The notes: generated by a model from the sequence alone, not told the origin. 64,000 nucleotides of DNA from an uncultured Oscillospiraceae bacterium (GCA_949841355.1 CATKZP010000003.1:1-64000), one strand, 5' to 3'; shown: positions 38,186 to 47,030, numbered from the stretch's first letter. Numbers and translations are program-made.

Positions 38186-39953
38186 GGGCGTCCTCCTCCC
38201 TGGGGCCGCAGACGGGCAGCTCCATGCGGATGGTGAGCCCGGGCTCGGCCTTGTCCACCAGGTACAGCCCGCCCTCGTGCTGCTTCATGATCTCCTGGGC
38301 GATGGACAGCCCCAGGCCCGTGCCCCCGGACTGGCGGGAGCGGGCCTTGTCCACCCGGTAGAAGCGTTCGAAAATACGCCCGCGGTCGCTCTCCGGGATG
38401 CCGATGCCGTTGTCGTCCACCTCCATCCAGACCTTGTCCCCGTCCTGCCCGGCGGACAGGACGATGCGCCCCCCGTCGGGGGTGTATTTGATGGCGTTGG
38501 AAACAATATTCATCATCACCTGCATTACCCGCTCCCGGTCCGCCCGCACCTGGGGCAGGCTGTCCGGCAGATTCAGCTCCACGGTGTGGGCGTGGTTCTG
38601 GGCGTCCATCAATATGGCCTGATAGGTGTCGTTCACCGCCTGGGCGAAGGGGAACTCGGTCAGGCGCAACTCGCTGCGCCCCGAGTCGAACCGGGACAGG
38701 GTGAGCAGATCCTGAAGGATATGGGTCATGCGGTCGGACTCGTTGAGGATGACGCCCAGAAAGCGCTGCTCCATCTCGGGGGGCAGCTCGCCCACCCCGT
38801 CGGCCAGAGTCTCGGCGTAGCTTTTGATGTTGGTCAGGGGGGTGCGCAGCTCGTGGGAGACGTTGGCCACAAAGTCCTTGCGCTGCTGCTCGGCGCGGCG
38901 CTGCTCGGTGACGTCGTGGATGAGCACCAGCACGCCGCCCTGACTGGCCCGGGCATAGGGGGCCAGCAGCAGCTCCAGAAACCGCCCTCCCACCGTCCGG
39001 GACCCGGCCAGATGGCCGTCTGCGGCCTCCGCCTGCTCAAAGGGGAACAGGTCACCGAAGAGCTCCCCATAGGTGTCCTCTTGGGTGAAGGCGCGGCCCA
39101 GCAGCCGGGCGGCGGCGGGGTTGGAGTGGATGACCCGCTGCGCCCGGTCAAAGGCCACGACGCCGTCCGCCATGTGGAGGAAGAGGGTGTCCAGCTTGTT
39201 GCGCTCGTTTTCCACGGCGGCGATGGTGGTCTCCAGCTGCTGCGCCATGGCGTTAAAGCTCTCAGTGAGCTGGCCGATCTCGTCGCTGGAGGTGATTTCC
39301 AGCTTGCGGGAGAAGTTCCCCCGGGCCACCTCCTCAATGCCATTGGTGAGGCGCTGGAGGGGATCGACCATGGTTTTGGACAGCAGAAAGGACAGCAGAA
39401 TGGAGATGATAAGGCCCAGGGCCAGCGCCTCCACGATGAGGGAGAACATGCTGGCGTTGAGGCTGCGGGCGGTCTCCCGCCCGTCCAGAATGTAGACGAT
39501 ATAGGGGTGCCCGCCCCGGGTGATGGGGATGGCGGCGTCCATATAGTCGGCGGTGACGCTGCTGTCGAAACCCCTCCCTCCCAGCAGGGCGGAGGAGATG
39601 TTGGGGGTGACGGGTATGCCGCCCTCCGGCGGGGTGGCGGAGCCGCCCAGGCAGCGCCCGGTGACGCCGTCCAGCACGTAGAAGTTGCGGTCCCGCCGGT
39701 CCACCCCCAGAATGCCGGCGTAGGCGTCCAGCACTTCCTTCACCATGGCCGCGCCGTCCTCCCCCTCCTGGGTGACGGTCTGAAGATCCCGGACGAAGTC
39801 GTTCTGGCCGAAGGCGTCTGCGATCTGCTGATAGAATTCGTTGATATAGTAGCCGGTGACAGAGTTCATCAAAAACGCGCCCACCACCACCATCAGCGAC
39901 ACGATGAGCAAAACCATGATGAGCACCAGCTTGATATGCAGGTTGCGGCGCAC
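38175..39953 (-). CDS. walK: Sensor histidine kinase WalK
   Basis: A 592-residue membrane kinase that controls cell-wall metabolism genes through WalR. Order of parts: membrane helix (about 8-30), external sensor domain (30-175), second helix (IVEALALGLIISILLSFLL), HAMP (about 200-250), PAS (about 255-360), H-box FVANVSHELRTPLTNI with the phosphorylated His at about 364, and the ATP-binding domain with NIVSNAIKY, DNGIGIP and GGTGLGLSI boxes. This layout is that of WalK (VicK/YycG). It follows walR by about 100 bases and overlaps yycH. Confidence 0.94.
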   Translation of the reverse strand: MRRNLHIKLVLIMVLLIVSLMVVVGAFLMNSVTGYYINEFYQQIADAFGQNDFVRDLQTVTQEGEDGAAMVKEVLDAYAGILGVDRRDRNFYVLDGVTGRCLGGSATPPEGGIPVTPNISSALLGGRGFDSSVTADYMDAAIPITRGGHPYIVYILDGRETARSLNASMFSLIVEALALGLIISILLSFLLSKTMVDPLQRLTNGIEEVARGNFSRKLEITSSDEIGQLTESFNAMAQQLETTIAAVENERNKLDTLFLHMADGVVAFDRAQRVIHSNPAAARLLGRAFTQEDTYGELFGDLFPFEQAEAADGHLAGSRTVGGRFLELLLAPYARASQGGVLVLIHDVTEQRRAEQQRKDFVANVSHELRTPLTNIKSYAETLADGVGELPPEMEQRFLGVILNESDRMTHILQDLLTLSRFDSGRSELRLTEFPFAQAVNDTYQAILMDAQNHAHTVELNLPDSLPQVRADRERVMQVMMNIVSNAIKYTPDGGRIVLSAGQDGDKVWMEVDDNGIGIPESDRGRIFERFYRVDKARSRQSGGTGLGLSIAQEIMKQHEGGLYLVDKAEPGLTIRMELPVCGPREEDAHEG

Positions 39954-40055
39954 GGCAGACGCCTCCTTTCGTTATCGCAAAGTCAGCTTCACTTGGTTGA
40001 TCCTCTTTTCCCCACAGAGCCTGAAGGGCGGCTTTGCGGGGCTGCGTAAAATTGC

Positions 40056-40757
40056 CTACACCCCAAAAGCGTAGCCCAGGCCCCGGCGGGTGACGATGAA
40101 TTTGGGGTCGGCGGGGTCGTCCTCCAATTTTTCGCGCAGGCGCCGGATGGCCACGTCCACCGCCCGCACGTCGCCCACGTAGCCGTCGTAATTCCAGACC
40201 TGCTCCATCAGCGACTCCCGGGACAGGGCCTGGCCCCGGGCGGCGGCCAGGGTCTTGACCAGCTCGTACTCCCGCTGGGTCAGGTCCAGCGCCTCGCCGT
40301 CCTTGTAGACCAGCATGGAGTCCAGATCCACCTGCACCCGGCCCAGCTCCAGCCGGTTGGCGGCGGCCTGCGGGCTGGCCTTGGCCAGCATCTCCGTGCG
40401 GCGGATATTGCTCTTCACCCGGGCCAGCAGCTCCCGCATGGAGAAGGGCTTGGTGATATAGTCGTCCGCCCCCAGCTCCAGCCCCAGCACCTTGTCCGTC
40501 TCTTCCTCCCGGGCGGTGAGCATGATGATGGGGGTAGCCCGTCCCTGCTCCCGCAGGGTGCGGCACACCTGGAAGCCGTCCATTTTGGGCAGCATCAGGT
40601 CCAGCAGAATAAGGTCCGGGTCCTGTTCCAGGGCAAGGCGCAGCCCCGCAGCCCCGTCCAGCGCTTCCAGGGTGGCGTACCCCTCCCGCTGAAGGTTGAA
40701 GGTGAGGATGTCCACGATATTGCGCTCGTCCTCCACCACCAGGATTGTTTTAGCCAT
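40056..40757 (-). CDS. walR: Response regulator WalR
   Basis: A 233-residue OmpR-type regulator. The receiver has the acidic pocket (VVEDE), phosphorylated Asp53 in ILLDLMLPKMDG and the Lys in TKPFSMRELLARV; the C-terminal winged helix has VDVAIRRLREKLEDDP and RRGLGYAF. It pairs with walK immediately downstream and is expected to regulate wall hydrolases. The Bacillus-type yycJ and htrA genes are not present after yycI. Confidence 0.95.
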   Translation of the reverse strand: MAKTILVVEDERNIVDILTFNLQREGYATLEALDGAAGLRLALEQDPDLILLDLMLPKMDGFQVCRTLREQGRATPIIMLTAREEETDKVLGLELGADDYITKPFSMRELLARVKSNIRRTEMLAKASPQAAANRLELGRVQVDLDSMLVYKDGEALDLTQREYELVKTLAAARGQALSRESLMEQVWNYDGYVGDVRAVDVAIRRLREKLEDDPADPKFIVTRRGLGYAFGV

Positions 40758-40788
40758 GTCGTCCCTCCTGTCTGTTTGGCAGTCCGGC

Positions 40789-41337
40789 TTACGCTTCGGA
40801 CTGCGCCTTCATCAGCCGGTCCGCCCGGAACAGGGCGGCCAGGGTTTTGGCGTCGTTGAGACGGCCGTCGGCGGCCATGTCCAGCGCCTGGGCAAAGGGG
40901 AGCTTGAAGGGCTCTAAAAACTCATCCTGGTCCAGGTGCTGCTGGCCGAAGGTGAGGTCCCGGGCCAGATAGAGGTAGAGCATTTCGTCGGTATACCCCA
41001 CGGTGGGCATGATATAGCCCAAAGCGTCCCACCGGCCCGCCTCGGCGCCGATTTCCTCCTTCAGCTCCCGGCGGATGGCGTCGAAGGGGTCCTCTCCCGG
41101 TTCCAGCTTGCCGGCGGGGACTTCCATGACCACCTTGCGGTAGGGATAGCGGAACTGGCGCTCCAGATAGACGTTCCCATCCCCGTCCAGCGCCACCACC
41201 GCAGCGCCGCCCGGGTGGTGGACGAACTCCCGGATGGAGTTCTCCCCGTTGGCCAGCGCCACCTCGTCTAGGTAGACTTTGAGCAGCCGCCCGTCAAAAA
41301 CTTGCTTGCTGGACAGTGTTTTTTCCATCAATTCCAC
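40789..41337 (-). CDS. nudF: ADP-ribose pyrophosphatase (NUDIX)
   Basis: A 182-residue enzyme that hydrolyses ADP-ribose to AMP and ribose 5-phosphate. The full NUDIX box is present (GKLEPGE then RELKEEIGAEA), followed by the ADP-ribose-subfamily proline and the YTDEMLYLYLARDL stretch. GTG 41337 is chosen because GGGAGGT lies eight bases upstream; ATG 41328 is too distant. It is 31 bases before walR, so it may be the first gene of the wal operon, an unusual but plausible arrangement. Confidence 0.9.
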   Translation of the reverse strand: MELMEKTLSSKQVFDGRLLKVYLDEVALANGENSIREFVHHPGGAAVVALDGDGNVYLERQFRYPYRKVVMEVPAGKLEPGEDPFDAIRRELKEEIGAEAGRWDALGYIMPTVGYTDEMLYLYLARDLTFGQQHLDQDEFLEPFKLPFAQALDMAADGRLNDAKTLAALFRADRLMKAQSEA

Positions 41338-41443
41338 GGCAAACTACCTCCCGGCAGGATATTTTTTCATATGCCAGGTTATTTTACCACAAGCCGGCGG
41401 AAATAGAAAGCCAAAAGTCATATTTTCCCGGGAAATTGAGGGA

Positions 41444-41472
41444 TTGCCATTTGGGCGCGCATCCTCTATAAT
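41444..41472 (+). promoter_or_regulatory. Sigma-A promoter of the DUF815 gene
   Basis: TTGCCA (41444-41449) and TATAAT (41467-41472) with a 17-base spacer, 21 bases before the gene. Confidence 0.75.
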
Positions 41473-41493
41473 ATTCCCAGTGAGGTGAATCCC

Positions 41494-42687
41494 ATGAATG
41501 TAAAAACCATGCTGGCCGCCCTGCGGGGCGTGACGGCCTATAAAGATATTCTGACCCAGCCGGTGATGGAGTGTGCCCTGCGCCTGCTTTCCAGCGCCGC
41601 CCATGGGGACGGCCTGGGAGGGCTGGAGGCGTATACCGACCTGTTCTACTGCCTGCGGTTGGAGGGACAGCCGGGGCTGGGCCAGTGGCTGGCGCAGGCC
41701 CTGCGCTGGTCGGAAGGGCCCTACCCGGCGCTGGCCGAGCGGGGAGACCGGGACCCGGCCCTGGAGCAGGCCGCCCGGCTGGACCTGTCCGCCTTTGAGC
41801 TGCTGGCCAGCGTGGACTGCGACAGGTGGCTGAGCCATCTTTCCAAGTTTCTGGACAGCGATTACCAGGGGGTGCTCACCTCCCTGCCCCGGTGGCAGAG
41901 CGGCGTGCCCTTCTCCTTCGAGCAGCTCACCAATGTTTACCGCAGGGAGGGAGCGGGCCGGTTCGCCCGGTACCGGGCCTTTGTGTGGGAGGGAGGCGCC
42001 CTCATCCCGGTGGAGCGGCCGGACTGCCCGGGTTCAGACCAGCTTTCGGGCTATGAGGAGCAGCGGGCCGAGGTAGAGCGCAACACCCGGGCGCTGGCGG
42101 AGGGCCATTATGTGAACAACGTGTTGCTCTACGGCGAGAGCGGCACGGGCAAGTCGGCCACGGTGAAGCACCTGCTCACCCTGCCGGGGATGGAGGAGCT
42201 GCGGCTCATCGAGGCGGACAAGGCGGATCTGGGGGGGCTGCCCGCCCTCATCCGAAAGCTGGACGGGCGGCGGCAGAAGTTCATCGTGTTCATCGACGAC
42301 CTCACCTTTGACCGGGACGACTCTACATACTCTGTGCTGAAAACCATCCTGGAGGGAGGCGTGGAGCGCCGGCCCCAGAACGTGGCCGTCTACGCCACCT
42401 CCAACCGCCGCCATCTGGTGCGTCAGACCATATCCGAGCGGGCGGGGGACGAGATGGACCGCTCCGAGACCATTCGGGAAAAGACCTCGCTGGCCGACCG
42501 GTTCGGGGTGCGGGTGCTGTTCCAGGGACTGAGCAAGCCAGAGTTTTTGGCGCTGGTGGATATGCTGGCGGAACGGCACAACGTCAAATTGGAGCGGGAG
42601 GAGCTCCACCGTCAGGCGGTGGCCTGGGAGCGGTTCCACGGGGCCCAGACCCCCCGGACGGCGCTGCAATTCATCCTGTCGCTGTAA
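41494..42687 (+). CDS. DUF815 family AAA ATPase
   Basis: A 397-residue cytosolic ATPase. The C-terminal half is an AAA module with Walker A VLLYGESGTGKSATVKHLL at about residue 210, Walker B KFIVFIDDLTFD and a sensor segment VAVYATSNRRHLV; the N-terminal half is the poorly understood part of DUF815. The presence of SERAGDEM and LSLADRFG-type segments is characteristic. The function of the family is unknown. ATG 41494 is preferred; GTG 41485 overlaps the ribosome site GAGGTG. It is followed by a 12-residue micro-ORF and an RNHCP gene. Confidence 0.88.
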   Translation: MNVKTMLAALRGVTAYKDILTQPVMECALRLLSSAAHGDGLGGLEAYTDLFYCLRLEGQPGLGQWLAQALRWSEGPYPALAERGDRDPALEQAARLDLSAFELLASVDCDRWLSHLSKFLDSDYQGVLTSLPRWQSGVPFSFEQLTNVYRREGAGRFARYRAFVWEGGALIPVERPDCPGSDQLSGYEEQRAEVERNTRALAEGHYVNNVLLYGESGTGKSATVKHLLTLPGMEELRLIEADKADLGGLPALIRKLDGRRQKFIVFIDDLTFDRDDSTYSVLKTILEGGVERRPQNVAVYATSNRRHLVRQTISERAGDEMDRSETIREKTSLADRFGVRVLFQGLSKPEFLALVDMLAERHNVKLEREELHRQAVAWERFHGAQTPRTALQFILSL

Positions 42688-42724
42688 AAGCGTGGGAAAT
42701 AAAAACATCAGGAGGATTTTTGGT

Positions 42725-42763
42725 ATGTTTAAAAAGTTTATAAATTCGGTGAGTGTGGCCTGA
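42725..42763 (+). CDS. 12-residue micro-ORF with a strong ribosome site
   Basis: AGGAGG (42710-42715) lies nine bases before ATG 42725, which opens a frame of 12 codons, MFKKFINSVSVA, ended by TGA. A 10-bp hairpin, GGGAGGTTTG (42766-42775) with CAAACCTCCC (42794-42803), starts two bases after the stop. The peptide is basic and amphipathic. It could be a leader peptide for the next gene, a small membrane-active peptide, or a fragment. Nothing proves that it is translated. Confidence 0.4.
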   Translation: MFKKFINSVSVA

Positions 42764-42836
42764 CCGGGAGGTTTGCGTCACAATTAACTCACCCAAACCT
42801 CCCAAAGGAATCACATCTTTTAGGAGGATTTATCCC

Positions 42837-43238
42837 TTGAATCGAGAAAACAAACGAAAGCAGTACGAAAAAGGCTACTACAGGACCCATCCCTGCCGGG
42901 ATGCCTTCACCTGCCGGGTGTGCGGCTGGCTGGCCGGCCCGCAGGGGGCGGGGAGCGACCACCGCAACCACTGTCCCAACTGCCTGTCCAGCCTCCATGT
43001 GGACGTGGAACCGGGAGACCGGGCCTCCGACTGCGGCGGCATTATGGAGCCCATCGCCGTATGGGTGCGCAAAGGAGGCGAGTGGGCGGTGATCCACCGC
43101 TGCCGCCGGTGCGGTGCGCTGTCCTCCAACCGGGTGGCGGCGGACGATAACCCCAGAAAGCTGATGTCCATTGCCATGAAGCCGGTGGCCTTCCCGCCCT
43201 TCCCCATTGAGCGGCTGGAGGAGCTGGCGGGGGAGTGA
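42837..43238 (+). CDS. RNHCP domain protein
   Basis: A 133-residue protein with the RNHCP zinc-ribbon-like domain: FTCRVCGWL, then HRNHCPNCLSSLHVD that names the family, and a CRRCGALSSNRV pair, giving four CxxC-type pairs of cysteines. It likely binds zinc and perhaps RNA; the function is unknown. TTG 42837 is the likely start, with AGGAGG at 42822-42827; the ATG at 42753 overlaps the micro-ORF and the hairpin. A terminator follows. Confidence 0.85.
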   Translation: MNRENKRKQYEKGYYRTHPCRDAFTCRVCGWLAGPQGAGSDHRNHCPNCLSSLHVDVEPGDRASDCGGIMEPIAVWVRKGGEWAVIHRCRRCGALSSNRVAADDNPRKLMSIAMKPVAFPPFPIERLEELAGE

Positions 43239-43245
43239 CGGAAAG

Positions 43246-43278
43246 CGGCGCGCGGTTACTTGCCGCGCGTCGTTTTTT
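43246..43278 (+). terminator. Terminator after the RNHCP gene
   Basis: A 10-bp GC-rich stem, 43246-43255 with 43263-43272, followed by six T. Confidence 0.85.
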
Positions 43279-43297
43279 ACCCAAAGGGGCGCTTGCA

Positions 43298-43355
43298 ACC
43301 GCCGGTGGCGGCTTTTCCAGCCAAAGCTGGTGGACTGCCACCGGTTTGGGCGGTA
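43298..43355 (+). repeat. Nested inverted repeat before the membrane-linked regulator
   Basis: CCGGTGGC (43302-43309) pairs with GCCACCGG (43337-43344) and encloses CCAGC (43317-43321) with GCTGG (43326-43330). It lies within the probable leader or promoter region of the next gene, with no T-run. It may be an operator or an RNA fold. Confidence 0.45.
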
Positions 43356-43383
43356 AGATAGAGGCGGAAAGGAGGTCGTTTCC

Positions 43384-43911
43384 ATGACCTTTGGAGTAAG
43401 ACTTCAGCAGGTGAGAAAGGCGGCGGGACTGTCCCAGGAGCAGCTGGCCGGATTGGTGGGCATGTCCCGCCAGGCGGTGTCCAAGTGGGAGACGGATCAG
43501 GCCGCGCCGGACATCGGCACACTGGCCCTGCTGTGCGGGGTGCTGGGGGTGTCCGCCGACGAGCTGCTGGGCAGGGAGGCCCCGTCCCGGCCGGAGGGCC
43601 AGGGGGTGGACCTGGAGGGCTGCGTCAGGCTGAACGCCGCCCGGAGGTGCTTCACCGCCGGGTGGGTCACGGTGCTGGCGGGGGTGGTGCTGCTGATTTT
43701 GGAGCTGTTTTCCCTCTTTATCATCCAGTTCGTCAATGCGGAAATACATCAGCGCTGGTATACTAACGCGATGGAATACGCGAAGGAGGGGCCTATGCCG
43801 GTGATTTTCGGCGTCACCGCCGCCGTCATTGGGGCAGGTGTGTTCATGGCGGCGGGCGGCCTGCTGGCCATGAGCGGTAAGCGCCTCTCTAAAAAGCACA
43901 GGAACCCATGA
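43384..43911 (+). CDS. XRE-family regulator with C-terminal membrane segments
   Basis: A 175-residue protein. Residues 1-65 are a Cro/C1 domain (AAGLSQEQLAGLVGMSRQAVSKWE is the helix-turn-helix). Two hydrophobic helices follow (WVTVLAGVVLLILELFSLFII and IFGVTAAVIGAGVFMAAGGLL), so the DNA-binding part would be tethered to the membrane. Such regulators often control a linked transport or stress operon, but no partner is obvious here. AAAGGAGG precedes the ATG. The gene converges on the TtcA-like gene. Confidence 0.85.
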   Translation: MTFGVRLQQVRKAAGLSQEQLAGLVGMSRQAVSKWETDQAAPDIGTLALLCGVLGVSADELLGREAPSRPEGQGVDLEGCVRLNAARRCFTAGWVTVLAGVVLLILELFSLFIIQFVNAEIHQRWYTNAMEYAKEGPMPVIFGVTAAVIGAGVFMAAGGLLAMSGKRLSKKHRNP

Positions 43912-43914
43912 CCA

Positions 43915-43950
43915 GAGGAAGGCCCCCGGCGCATGCCGGAGGCCTTCCTC
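43915..43950. terminator. Hairpin between convergent genes
   Basis: GAGGAAGGCC (43915-43924) pairs with GGCCTTCCTC (43941-43950), with an inner CCGGC/GCCGG. It overlaps the end of the minus-strand gene, and T-runs are missing. Confidence 0.5.
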
Positions 43951-44713
43951 AGCGCTCCTCTTGGTAATCCGCCTCGTACCGCTTGATGCCATGGCTGTTC
44001 TCCACCGGCCCCCACGCGGGCAGGGGCAGGCGCTGCATGGCGCCAAACACGTAGTCCTTCAGCTTGGGGTAGTCCTGGGACAGCCGGGCCACCAGCTCTT
44101 TTACCTCCTGCCGACGGGTATTTCCGTCGGCGGGGCAGGGGTTGTGGACCACCGGCAGGTGATACCGCGCCGCGGCATTGCGCAGCGTCCCCTCCCCGCA
44201 GTAGAGCAAGGGACGGATCTGGGTGATGCCCGTGCGGTCCAGATAAGTCACCGGCTGGAAGCAGGACAGCCGCCCTTCATAAAACAGGGAGAGAAAAAAG
44301 GTCTCCACCGCGTCGTCAAAGTGATGGCCCAGGGCCACCTTGGAGATACCCAGCTCCTGAAGGGCTTTGTGCATGGCCCCCCGGCGCATTTTGGCGCACA
44401 TGGAGCAGGGGTTCTTCTCCTTCCGGCAATCGAAAATGATGTGGAAGATCTCCGTTTGGATCAGGTGATACTCCACCCCCAGCTCTGCGCACAGCGCCGC
44501 CACAGAGGAGAAGTCCATCTCCTCGGGCCCGGGGTGGATGGTGATGGCGTGGAGCTCAAATGGAGCGGGGTAGAATTCCCGCAGCTTGGCCATGGCGTAC
44601 AGTAGCGCCAGCGAGTCCTTGCCGCCGGACACGCCCACGGCGATTTTGTCGCCGGGCTGGATCATGGCGTAATCCTCCACGCACCGGCGCATATGGGATA
44701 AGATGAGCCGCAT
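43949..44713 (-). CDS. TtcA/TtuA-family tRNA thiolation enzyme
   Basis: A 254-residue cytosolic ATP-pyrophosphatase. The PP-loop motif SGGKDSLALLYAM is at about residues 29-41 and a CSMC pair (KNPCSMCAKMRRGAMHKA) with a third Cys in VVHNPCPAD provides the likely iron-sulfur ligands. HHFDDAVETFFLSLFY is the family's catalytic stretch. These enzymes insert sulfur into tRNA, cytidine 32 in TtcA. ATG 44713 follows AAGGAGGT. The exact tRNA position modified is not shown by sequence. Confidence 0.9.
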   Translation of the reverse strand: MRLILSHMRRCVEDYAMIQPGDKIAVGVSGGKDSLALLYAMAKLREFYPAPFELHAITIHPGPEEMDFSSVAALCAELGVEYHLIQTEIFHIIFDCRKEKNPCSMCAKMRRGAMHKALQELGISKVALGHHFDDAVETFFLSLFYEGRLSCFQPVTYLDRTGITQIRPLLYCGEGTLRNAAARYHLPVVHNPCPADGNTRRQEVKELVARLSQDYPKLKDYVFGAMQRLPLPAWGPVENSHGIKRYEADYQEER

Positions 44714-44829
44714 GGCGGGCACCTCCTTGTAAAAGCGAAATATCAAAACGAGATAACGGAAGTATTCAAGCGCTTATGGACGATATCGAAAGAATTTCAA
44801 AAATAATTTGAAAAAATCCAGGGTTTCGG

Positions 44830-44858
44830 TTGACACGGCCGCTTTTCCGCATTATAAT
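44830..44858 (+). promoter_or_regulatory. Consensus sigma-A promoter of rplM-rpsI
   Basis: TTGACA (44830-44835) and TATAAT (44853-44858), both perfect, 17 bases apart. Confidence 0.9.
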
Positions 44859-44863
44859 ACACC

Positions 44864-44889
44864 ATGCTCCCCGTTGTAAAGGGGAGCAT
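44864..44889 (+). promoter_or_regulatory. Hairpin in the rplM leader (candidate L13 leader)
   Basis: ATGCTCCCC (44864-44872) pairs with GGGGAGCAT (44881-44889) at the start of the transcript. Firmicutes rplM genes carry an autoregulatory L13 leader; position and size are compatible, though I cannot match the published structure in detail. Confidence 0.5.
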
Positions 44890-44932
44890 TCCCATGCTTC
44901 ATACAAATTTGAGATAAATGGAGGAAACCAGA

Positions 44933-45364
44933 ATGTCCACCTTTATGGCAAACAAGGCCAACATTCAGCGCAAATGGTACGTGCTGGACGCCGCCGGCAA
45001 GCCTCTGGGCAAGACCGCCGTCGCCGCCGCCACCATCCTGCGGGGCAAGCACAAGCCCGAGTATACCCCCCATGCCGACTGCGGTGATTTCGTTATCGTC
45101 ATCAACGCCGAGAAGGCGGTGCTCACCGGCAAGAAGCTGGAGCAGAAGTACTATCGCACCCATTCCGGCTGGGTGGGCGGCCTGAAAGAGACCAAGTACC
45201 GCCTGCTGATGCAGCAGCGCCCTGAGCTGGCCGTCCGGCTGGCGGTGCGTGGCATGATGCCCCGCAACATCGTCACCAAGGACTCCCTCACCCGGCTGAA
45301 GATTTACCGCGGCGACAGCCACCCCCACGCCGCCCAGAAGCCCGAGACCTGGACCGTGGAATAA
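44933..45364 (+). CDS. rplM: 50S ribosomal protein L13
   Basis: A 143-residue ribosomal protein with the family start RKWYVLDAAGKPLGKTAVAAAT and the GMMPRNIVTKDSLTRLKIY signature. ATG 44933 follows GGAGGA; an ATG at 44918 is too close to that site. It is followed by rpsI 14 bases later, the normal pair in bacteria. The operon has a consensus promoter and a leader hairpin that may serve feedback by L13. Confidence 0.97.
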   Translation: MSTFMANKANIQRKWYVLDAAGKPLGKTAVAAATILRGKHKPEYTPHADCGDFVIVINAEKAVLTGKKLEQKYYRTHSGWVGGLKETKYRLLMQQRPELAVRLAVRGMMPRNIVTKDSLTRLKIYRGDSHPHAAQKPETWTVE

Positions 45365-45378
45365 GGAGGTAACGGAAC

Positions 45379-45783
45379 ATGTACAAGAGCAAGAAGCCTT
45401 ATCATTACGGCACTGGCCGCCGGAAGTCCTCCGTGGCCCGGGTGCACCTGTTCCCCAACGGCAGCGGCTCCATCACCATCAACGGCCGCGACATTGAGGA
45501 GTATTTTGGTCTGGAGACCCTGAAGATGGTGGTCCGCCAGCCCCTGAATACCACCGGCGTGGTGGGCAAGGTGGACATCACCGCCACCGTCACCGGCGGC
45601 GGCGTGTCCGGCCAGGCCGGCGCCCTGCGCCACGGCATCTCCCGCGCCCTGCTGGAGATGGACCCCGAGTTCCGTCCCGCGCTGAAGGCCGCTGGGTTCC
45701 TCACCCGCGATCCTCGTATGAAGGAGCGTAAGAAGTACGGCCTCAAGGCAGCCCGTCGCGCGCCGCAGTTCAGCAAGCGTTAA
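45379..45783 (+). CDS. rpsI: 30S ribosomal protein S9
   Basis: A 134-residue ribosomal protein with the [19 protein letters not shown] start, the [20 protein letters not shown] core and the basic tail ending PQFSKR that reaches the P-site tRNA. AAGGAGGT precedes the ATG. Second gene of the rplM-rpsI operon, followed by a 17-bp terminator stem. Confidence 0.97.
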   Translation: MYKSKKPYHYGTGRRKSSVARVHLFPNGSGSITINGRDIEEYFGLETLKMVVRQPLNTTGVVGKVDITATVTGGGVSGQAGALRHGISRALLEMDPEFRPALKAAGFLTRDPRMKERKKYGLKAARRAPQFSKR

Positions 45784-45808
45784 ACAATTTCAAAGCCCTG
45801 ATACCGCG

Positions 45809-45855
45809 GGCATCTTTGGAAATAGAAACCTATTTCCAAAGATGCCTGTGCTTTT
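45809..45855 (+). terminator. Terminator of rplM-rpsI
   Basis: A 17-bp perfect stem, 45809-45825 with 45830-45846, and TTTTT a few bases later. Confidence 0.8.
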
Positions 45856-45956
45856 TAATGGGCTTGCCGGCAGTTTTCTTCCGGCAGATATTTCAGACGA
45901 CCACCCTTGGCTGCGAGTTTCAGGATTGGGGATATAATGCGAGCTGCGATCTGCCA

Positions 45957-45985
45957 TTGACAAACGGCGGGGCGGAGCGTATGAT
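45957..45985 (+). promoter_or_regulatory. Sigma-A promoter of cysK
   Basis: TTGACA (45957-45962) and TATGAT (45980-45985), 17 bases apart. The leader of about 100 bases shows no riboswitch that I recognise. Confidence 0.7.
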
Positions 45986-46091
45986 TCAAATGGGTCCGGG
46001 AAGAGAATGGTTTGCCTGGACAAATCTGAAAAGACGCCCGTTAACCCCCTAAAAAGTGGCGCGGGCGGTTCAAAATGGAGGAGGCTTTGCA

Positions 46092-47024
46092 ATGAGCAAT
46101 ATCTATACATCCGCCGAGCAGCTGATCGGCCGCACCCCGCTGCTGGAGCTCACCCATTTAGAGCGGGAGGAAAACCTGAAGGCTCGCATTCTGGCCAAGC
46201 TGGAGTACTTTAACCCGGCGGGGAGCGCTAAGGACCGGGTGGCGAAGGCCATGCTGGATGACGCTGAGGCCAGAGGACTGCTGAAACCTGGCTCCGTCAT
46301 TATTGAACCAACTTCCGGTAACACTGGAATAGGGCTGGCGTCGGTGGCCGCCGTCCGAGGATACCGCGTCATCATCGTCATGCCCGAGACCATGAGCGTG
46401 GAGCGCCGCCAGCTGATGAAGGCCTACGGCGCGGAGCTGGTGCTCACCGAGGGAAGCCAGGGGATGGCGGGAGCCATCGCCAAGGCCGATGAGCTGGCCC
46501 GGGAGATCCCAGACAGCTTTATTCCCGGGCAGTTCGTCAATCCGGCCAACCCCGCCGCCCATAGGGCGTCCACCGGGCCGGAGATCTGGACGGACACCGA
46601 TGGCCAGGTGGATATTTTTGTGGCCGGCGTGGGAACCGGCGGCACCATCACCGGGGTGGGAGAGTATCTGAAAGGGCAGAACGCAAGCGTGAAGGTGGTG
46701 GCGGTTGAGCCCGCGTCCTCTCCGGTGCTGGGCGGAGGGGCGGCCGGTAAGCACGGCCTCCAGGGCATTGGCGCGGGATTCGTGCCCCAGGTGCTGAACA
46801 CGGCGGCATATGACGAACTGGTGGCGGTGGAAGATGAGGACGCCTTTGAAATGGGCCGGAGAATGGGCCGGACCGAGGGCGTGCTGGTGGGGATTTCCTC
46901 CGGCGCGGCGCTGTGGGCGGCGGTCCAGCTGGCCAGGCGCCCAGAGCATGAGGGCAAAACCATCGTCGTTCTGCTGCCCGACGCGGGAGACCGCTATCTG
47001 TCCACGCCCATGTTCGCCCAGTAA
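46092..47024 (+). CDS. cysK: Cysteine synthase A
   Basis: PLP enzyme making cysteine from O-acetylserine and sulfide. The 310-residue protein has the PLP lysine in [12 protein letters not shown] (Lys47), the substrate loop [10 protein letters not shown] and the phosphate-binding [14 protein letters not shown] 46092 follows GGAGG; the frame continues upstream to 46056 without support. It has its own promoter and terminator. Confidence 0.96.
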   Translation: MSNIYTSAEQLIGRTPLLELTHLEREENLKARILAKLEYFNPAGSAKDRVAKAMLDDAEARGLLKPGSVIIEPTSGNTGIGLASVAAVRGYRVIIVMPETMSVERRQLMKAYGAELVLTEGSQGMAGAIAKADELAREIPDSFIPGQFVNPANPAAHRASTGPEIWTDTDGQVDIFVAGVGTGGTITGVGEYLKGQNASVKVVAVEPASSPVLGGGAAGKHGLQGIGAGFVPQVLNTAAYDELVAVEDEDAFEMGRRMGRTEGVLVGISSGAALWAAVQLARRPEHEGKTIVVLLPDAGDRYLSTPMFAQ

Positions 47025-47030
47025 ACGGGT

